Assembly (NCBI GenBank): GCA_019635535.1
Contig: JAHBZH010000001.1
Span: 2,136,995 to 2,200,994, forward strand
Origin: Sphingomonas sp.
Lineage (GTDB): Bacteria > Pseudomonadota > Alphaproteobacteria > Sphingomonadales > Sphingomonadaceae
Direction of reading: 5' to 3'
DNA length: 64,000 bases
Every line of letters starts with the position of its first letter. Positions within the stretch are counted from its first letter, which is position 1. This document shows, in pieces, positions 59,838 through 64,000 of the stretch. The notes below the pieces were generated by a model. That model had not been told where the DNA came from, ran no database searches, and saw nothing but the letters and a program-made list of their open reading frames with translations. A program made the position numbers and the translations under genes.

Positions 59838-61178
59838 ATGGCCTCCACCTCCATGCACCTGCTGCGCAAGCGGCGGTTCCTGCCTTTGTTCACCACCCAG
59901 TTGCTGGGCGCGTTCAACGACAATCTGTTCAAGAACGCGATGGTGCTGTTCGTCGTCTACCAGGTCTATGACGACGAGGCGTCGGAGACCTGGTTCAGCG
60001 CGGTTGCGACCGCGCTGTTCATCCTGCCCTTCTTCCTGCTCTCGGCGCTCGCCGGGCAGCTCGCCGACGCGCGCGACAAGGCCCGGATCATCCGGATCGT
60101 CAAATTCTGCGAAATTCTGATCATGCTGGTCGGCGCCGCCGGCCTGGTCCTGGCCTGGCTGGGCCTGGCGGTACACCAGTTCGCGATCCCGCTGATGCTG
60201 GCCGCCCTGCTCGCCATGGGCATTCATTCGACATTTTTCGGACCGATCAAATATGCGATCCTGCCACAGCATCTGAAGCCGGATGAGGTGCTGGGCGGCA
60301 CCGGGCTGGTCGAGGCGGGCACCTATATCGCCATCCTCGGCGGCACGATCCTCGCCGGCGTCATCTCGGTCGAGGCGTCCGCCGTCGCCGTGCTACTGAT
60401 CGCGATCCTCGGCTATATGTCCGGTCGGCAGGTCCCGCCCGCCCCCGCTCTGGAGGAAGGCCACCGGATCGATCTCAACGTTTTGCGCTCGTCGATCACA
60501 TTGGTCCGCGCGACCATGCACATCCCGCGCCTCTTCCTCGCCATCTGCTCGATCAGCTTCTTCTGGACGATCGGCGCGGTGCTGTTCATCCAGTTCCCGC
60601 CGCTGGTGAAGAACGTGCTGACCGCCGACAAGGCGGTGGCCAGCCTGTTCCTCGCCATCTTCTCGATCGGCGTCGCGATCGGCTCGGTGGCGGTGAACCG
60701 GCTGCTCAAGGGAAAGGTCTCGGCGCGCTATTCGATGCCCGCAGTGCTGGTGATGGGGCTGTTCGTCGTCGCTTTCCATCTCGTCTCCGTCAGCTGGGCC
60801 GGGGCGCCCGAGGATGTGCTGTTCGGCATCGACGAATTCCTGGTCCATCCCGGCGCGGCGCCTTTGCTCATCTCGCTGCTCGGCATCGCCATTGCCGGCG
60901 GCATGTTCGTGGTGCCGCTCTACGCTTTCCTCACCACCACGGTGAAGAAGAGCGAGGCGGCCCGCACCGTCGCCGCCAACAACATCGTCAATGCCGGGGC
61001 GATGGTGATCGGCTCGCTGATCGCGATCGGGCTTTCGGTGGCGGACGTCGCGGTGGCCGATCAATTGCTGCTGGCCGCCGCCATGTGCATCGTCTCGGCC
61101 TGGCTCGCCTGGAAGCTGCACAAAGCCTGCGACGATGTCGAATGTGACGACACCGAAGGCCTGCCGCCGACGGTGTGA
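59838..61178 (+). CDS. LplT-like MFS transporter
   Basis: A 446-residue inner-membrane protein with about 12 helices. The N-terminus FTTQLLGAFNDNLFKNAMVL is the hallmark of LplT and the transporter half of acyltransferase/acyl-ACP synthetase fusions, which flip lysophospholipids. Here it stands alone, without the Aas-like enzyme. Loop 2-3 has AGQLADARDKARIIR. Its 3' end borders a frameshifted barrel relic on the other strand. Confidence 0.87.
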   Translation: MASTSMHLLRKRRFLPLFTTQLLGAFNDNLFKNAMVLFVVYQVYDDEASETWFSAVATALFILPFFLLSALAGQLADARDKARIIRIVKFCEILIMLVGAAGLVLAWLGLAVHQFAIPLMLAALLAMGIHSTFFGPIKYAILPQHLKPDEVLGGTGLVEAGTYIAILGGTILAGVISVEASAVAVLLIAILGYMSGRQVPPAPALEEGHRIDLNVLRSSITLVRATMHIPRLFLAICSISFFWTIGAVLFIQFPPLVKNVLTADKAVASLFLAIFSIGVAIGSVAVNRLLKGKVSARYSMPAVLVMGLFVVAFHLVSVSWAGAPEDVLFGIDEFLVHPGAAPLLISLLGIAIAGGMFVVPLYAFLTTTVKKSEAARTVAANNIVNAGAMVIGSLIAIGLSVADVAVADQLLLAAAMCIVSAWLAWKLHKACDDVECDDTEGLPPTV

Positions 61179-61187
61179 GCGATCGGC

Positions 61188-61480
61188 TCACCAGCCGACA
61201 CTGATCCCGCTAAGCCGTGGTGGCTCTCATAGCCACTGCCGAACCGGCCGTCATAGCCGAGCACGAGCGCGGCATTGACCGCGAGCGGGATGCGCGCCCG
61301 TGCGCCGATCTCGCCGTTATCCCCGACCAGCGGCGCTCCGGGCGCGATCGCGAACGCCACCGGCAGCGTCCGTTCCTCCCCGTACAGCACCGCGACATTG
61401 CGGTTATAGGCCTCCAGCGTGACGCCGCCGCCCCGCTCCGGCAAGCGCCGCAGCAAACGGTCCGCCTGATCTGACGAAGC
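61188..61480 (-). pseudogene. Frameshifted C-terminal relic of an outer-membrane barrel protein
   Basis: The minus strand codes for barrel-like strands (GGGVTLEAYNRNVAVLYG, GEIGARARIPLAVNAALVL, GYDGRFGSGYESHHGL). The frame then misses one base, after which the other frame gives SGISVGW and a stop at 61188-61190, the expected aromatic C-terminus. The uncorrected frame runs on into the transporter gene. Upstream there is no signal peptide or start, so only the last 90-95 codons remain. Autotransporter or similar barrel, inferred. Confidence 0.5.
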
Positions 61481-61484
61481 GGGC

Positions 61485-61661
61485 TCAGCCCAGCAAGGTT
61501 CCGAAGAAGATCAGGCCGCCGATCCAGCCGGTCGCGAACAGGCGCAGATCGTCGAGCCACGCTCCGGGCCCGGCGCCCCCGAAGAGCGCGGGCTCGTCCG
61601 CGTGCAGCGCCACGGCCCAGGGACCGACACGGCGGACGATGAGGGGCGACAGGCGATTCAC
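61485..61661 (-). CDS. 58-residue putative membrane protein
   Basis: GTG 61661 opens a frame reading NRLSPLIVRRVGPWAVALHA, then DEPALFGGAGPGAWLDDLRL and a hydrophobic end FATGWIGGLIFFGTLLG. One C-terminal membrane helix. No clear ribosome site (TGGTGG only). The non-random composition supports a gene; function unknown. Confidence 0.4.
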   Translation of the reverse strand: MNRLSPLIVRRVGPWAVALHADEPALFGGAGPGAWLDDLRLFATGWIGGLIFFGTLLG

Positions 61662-61930
61662 ACCACCATTAAGAGTTCATTTACCAAAAGGTTTCAAGGC
61701 GCCGCGCGCCGCGCACCGGCTCCGTCCCGACGCGGGACAATGCACTATCCGACCCTTTATTCGCACGGGCGCGCAACGACAAATTTCAATGCGACTGGAT
61801 CAAGATAAGCTACCATAGCGAACTTCAAAATGGATGAAATATAGTTCAAAGTAAATTGTAATAATAAAATCACATTAACCTTTGACGTTGATGATATATC
61901 TCATTGATTTATTGTTTCTGGAGAAAAATC
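61662..61930. other. AT-rich intergenic region before the trimeric autotransporter
   Basis: About 270 bp without a gene. The last 130 bp are very AT-rich (runs such as AATTGTAATAATAAAATCAC) in an otherwise high-GC window, with several possible -10 elements. Contains promoters of the autotransporter gene and perhaps H-NS-like or MucR-like silencing. No repeat or RNA gene recognised. Confidence 0.6.
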
Positions 61931-63517
61931 ATGACACGTCGAGGTGTTGCATCAGTCGGTCGCATGAAATTCGTTCGTCGTGCGCTGATCGCCATGCTGG
62001 TCACGACCGCCGCGGCCGGCGAAGCCGCCGCGCAGAACACACCGCCGGCCGTCAACGCCTGCACCGGCCTGCGCCTGCCGCGTTCCGCCGTGACAGACCT
62101 GCTCGCACCGGTGGTGAACGGCATCGTCGCGCCGGTCGAGAACCGGGTCAATTCGATCCTGGGCGTGGTCGCGATCATCCCGCTCGTCGGTCAGGTCCTG
62201 CCGCAGCTCAACATCAATGCCGCAAGCCTGTTGGCGGACGCCGCGGCCGGCGATCCGCTGTCGCTGCAGATTTTCGACACGGACGGAAACCTGGTCGACC
62301 CCGCCGGCGGCTGCGACCTCCAGAGCTCGTCGCTCAGCCTGGCGCAGGAAGGCGGCATCGAGATCGGCGGCAATCGGATCAGCGGGCTCGGCGCCAACGG
62401 CCGGGAGGCGTTTGCCGGCGATATCGATTCGATCGCGTTCGGCAATGGGGCTCGGACCGAGACGACGGCGACGGCATCGGTCGCGATCGGGAACGAGGCT
62501 CAGGTCAGCGCCGCCAACAGCGTCGCGATCGGCGCCGGATCGACCGCCACGCGCGGGCCGCAGCTTGCCTATGCCGCGCTCGCGCTCGACGGCGCGCAAT
62601 TCTCGGCCGGCGAATTTTCGGTAGGCACGGCCGGGGCCGAGCGCCAGATCACCAATGTCGCGCCCGGATCGGCGCCGACCGACGCGGTCAACGTCGCGCA
62701 GCTCCAGAGCGTCGCGAATGCGGTGGCGAGCCATGACACGCGCATCTCGGCACTGGAAGCGGGCAGCGGCGGTGGTACACCGGCGCCCGGTCCGCTCCGC
62801 TATGCCGACGCGGCAACGCCCACCGCGCCCAATGCCGGCGCGCCGACCGACGATGCCACCCTGGTCGGCGCGAGCGGCGGGCCGGTGGGCCTACACAATG
62901 TCCGCACCGGGCAGCTCGCCGCCGGATCGACGGATGCGGTGAACGGCGGGCAATTGTTCGACACCAACCAGCAGGTCGCGGCCAACAGCAATCGGATCAC
63001 CGTGCTGGAAAACAGCGTGTCGGGCAGCGCGATCGGCCCGGTCCAATATGCCAATGCCGATACGCCGACCGTTCCCAATGGCGGCACGGTCTCCAATGAC
63101 GTGACTCTGGTCGGCGCCAATGGAGGACCGGTCACGCTGCACAATGTCGCCGCCGGGGTGGCGCCGACCGACGCGATCAATGTCGCCCAGCTCAACAATG
63201 CCATGAACAGCGCTGTCGCCGAGGCCCAGGCCTATACCGACCTGCGCTTCGACCTGATGGGTCGCGACATGACTGCCTTGCGGCGGGACGCCAATGGCGG
63301 CATCGCCGGCGCGCTCGCCGCCGCTGCCCTGCCGCAGGCCAGCGATCCCGGCCGCGGCATGATAGCCATGGGCATGGGCACATGGCAGGGTCAGGCCGCC
63401 GTCGCCGTCGGGCTTTCGACCCGGCTCGACAACGGCCAGGCGGTCGTGCGCGCCGGCGCGACGGTCGATACTCGCGGCCGCGCCGGCGCCAATGCCGGGG
63501 TGGGCATCCAGTTCTGA
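61931..63517 (+). CDS. YadA-type trimeric autotransporter adhesin
   Basis: A 528-residue protein. Signal peptide FVRRALIAMLVTTAAAGEAAA; head with YadA-like repeats (SVAIGNEAQVSAANSVAIGAGS); neck motifs TDAVNVAQL, STDAVNGGQL and TDAINVAQL; two roughly 55-residue repeats (about 62791-62955 and 63037-63195: YADAATPTAP/YANADTPTVP with TLVGA.GGPV.LHNV). The C-terminal anchor ends AGANAGVGIQF. Short stalk; should form a trimer on the outer membrane, mediating adhesion. ATG 61931 follows CTGGAG. Preceded by AT-rich DNA. Confidence 0.88.
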   Translation: MTRRGVASVGRMKFVRRALIAMLVTTAAAGEAAAQNTPPAVNACTGLRLPRSAVTDLLAPVVNGIVAPVENRVNSILGVVAIIPLVGQVLPQLNINAASLLADAAAGDPLSLQIFDTDGNLVDPAGGCDLQSSSLSLAQEGGIEIGGNRISGLGANGREAFAGDIDSIAFGNGARTETTATASVAIGNEAQVSAANSVAIGAGSTATRGPQLAYAALALDGAQFSAGEFSVGTAGAERQITNVAPGSAPTDAVNVAQLQSVANAVASHDTRISALEAGSGGGTPAPGPLRYADAATPTAPNAGAPTDDATLVGASGGPVGLHNVRTGQLAAGSTDAVNGGQLFDTNQQVAANSNRITVLENSVSGSAIGPVQYANADTPTVPNGGTVSNDVTLVGANGGPVTLHNVAAGVAPTDAINVAQLNNAMNSAVAEAQAYTDLRFDLMGRDMTALRRDANGGIAGALAAAALPQASDPGRGMIAMGMGTWQGQAAVAVGLSTRLDNGQAVVRAGATVDTRGRAGANAGVGIQF

Positions 63518-63545
63518 TCGCTTTCTGGCCGCGCTTGGTCGGAAC

Positions 63546-63576
63546 GGAGGAGGCGCACCCCCACCGCGCCTCCTCC
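63546..63576 (+). terminator. Hairpin after the autotransporter gene
   Basis: GGAGGAGGCGC and GCGCCTCCTCC form an 11-bp perfect stem with a 9-nt loop, 28 bp after the stop codon. No uridine tract. Confidence 0.65.
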
Positions 63577-63608
63577 CAACGCTTTCCGATGCAACGGATT
63601 CCCGTCAC

Positions 63609-63650
63609 TTGACAATATGGAAAGCCATAGTACTTTCCATGATGGAAAGT
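63609..63650 (+). promoter_or_regulatory. Promoter overlapped by a palindromic operator
   Basis: TTGACA at 63609-63614 and TACTTT 16 bp later form a promoter. ATGGAAAG occurs at 63617 and 63642 and inverted at 63633; ACTTTCCAT-G-ATGGAAAGT (63632-63650) is a perfect palindrome over the -10 region, eight bases before the last gene. Typical of tight autorepression. Confidence 0.7.
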
Positions 63651-63658
63651 GAGGAAAT

Positions 63659-64000
63659 ATGCAGCAGGACGACACAGACCCGGCAACGGCGCTGAGCCTT
63701 GCCAATACCGCGCGCAAACGGATCGCGGCCCGCGCCGACGTCCCGAACTGGTATGGCTGGTGCTACGGCATCTTCTGTGGCTTGCTGGTTACGGGCGGCG
63801 GGCTCGGCAACGCGCTTGGTATGAGCATGGTAGCCGTTGGCATATCCGGACTCGTGGTCATTTATCGGACCTGGGTCGATCGAACCGGTATCGAAGTGAA
63901 TGGCTACCGCGCGGGCAGGACACGGACGATCGCGACCCTGCTTGCGATCGTTCTCGTCGCGCTGATGCTGGGCGGCATGGGCGCGCGCCTCCTCCTGGAA
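63659..64000 (+). CDS. Membrane protein, 3' end beyond the window
   Basis: 114 codons are visible, beginning MQQDDTDPATALSLANTARK. A soluble N-terminus is followed by three hydrophobic helices (GWCYGIFCGLLVTGGGLG, MSMVAVGISGLVVIY, TIATLLAIVLVALMLGG). ATG 63659 follows GAGGAAAT. Its promoter carries a palindromic operator. No regulator is in view; one may follow outside the window. Confidence 0.7.
   Translation, partial: MQQDDTDPATALSLANTARKRIAARADVPNWYGWCYGIFCGLLVTGGGLGNALGMSMVAVGISGLVVIYRTWVDRTGIEVNGYRAGRTRTIATLLAIVLVALMLGGMGARLLLE

Noticed and set aside
61061..61187. Extension of the barrel relic frame into the LplT-like gene
   Set aside because: The translation loses barrel character (PIAHTVGGRPSVSSHS) after the missing base; it is the antisense of a real gene.
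62787..63195. CRISPR-like or satellite repeat
   Set aside because: The two similar stretches are diverged coding repeats in the stalk of the trimeric autotransporter, in frame, with no spacers.

Overview
The window is a 64 kb piece of a high-GC alphaproteobacterial chromosome, most likely from the Sphingomonadales. This rests on gene content and codon bias recognised by eye, not on a database search. Pointers are a DUF2794 protein, an HPr-rel-A type cassette, the phoR/porin/pstSCAB-phoU-phoB arrangement with long PstC and PstA, palindromic repeats ending in GGAATGACG, and many chains of 4-bp ATGA/GTGA overlaps with GTG or TTG starts. Most of the window is ordinary chromosomal core; no phage, plasmid, IS element or CRISPR array is visible.

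Layout. 0-10 kb: exported S41 protease, glutathione reductase and phosphoglucose isomerase, a MarR regulator with an 18-bp palindromic operator and its MFS pump, the lepB-rnc-era chain, a GIY-YIG nuclease gene bracketed by perfect 30-bp inverted repeats, a GFA-family protein and a sirtuin. 10-16.8 kb: a membrane sulfatase-like enzyme, then dapB, an amino acid permease, an aminotransferase and endonuclease III as one overlapping chain, then tRNA-Arg(CCG). 16.8-26.4 kb: a catabolic island for 4-hydroxyproline (FAD D-amino acid oxidoreductase, DHDPS-like deaminase, epimerase, GntR regulator, permease) joined to a Tat-exported GH127/GH146-type beta-L-arabinofuranosidase and an exported DUF885 metallopeptidase. 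The two divergent promoters of the island share an almost identical palindrome, which suggests one regulon for plant hydroxyproline-rich glycoproteins.

26.4-32.5 kb: glmS-glmU and a four-gene HPr-rel-A cassette (Tat-exported small Cys protein, PqqD-like protein, HprK-like kinase, nucleotidyltransferase). 32.5-41 kb: the complete phosphate-starvation cluster with two PhoB boxes. 41-47.5 kb: a small secreted protein, a short-chain dehydrogenase whose start lies behind a 15-bp perfect hairpin, a multi-pass membrane protein behind a 34-bp dyad, serine acetyltransferase and catalase-peroxidase. 47.5-53.3 kb: an ECF sigma factor and putative anti-sigma factor, then a 47-residue peptide that looks like a RiPP precursor, a strong hairpin, two paralogous cupin/HEAT-like proteins (only the second keeps the metal-binding histidines), and a two-component system. 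This is my best candidate for an undescribed system. 53.3-64 kb: AhpD, AhpC and OxyR, an acyltransferase with a divergent LytTR regulator, pgsA, an exported leucyl aminopeptidase, an LplT-like transporter, a frameshifted relic of an outer-membrane barrel, a YadA-type trimeric autotransporter in an AT-rich setting, and the start of a membrane-protein gene under a palindromic operator.

How the genes work together. Envelope and stress functions dominate: phosphate scavenging, peroxide defence (KatG, AhpC/AhpD, OxyR), cell-wall precursor supply (GlmS, GlmU, DapB) and protein export and processing. Starts were chosen from Shine-Dalgarno spacing and gene overlap. All family assignments are by recognition of motifs in the translated sequence.
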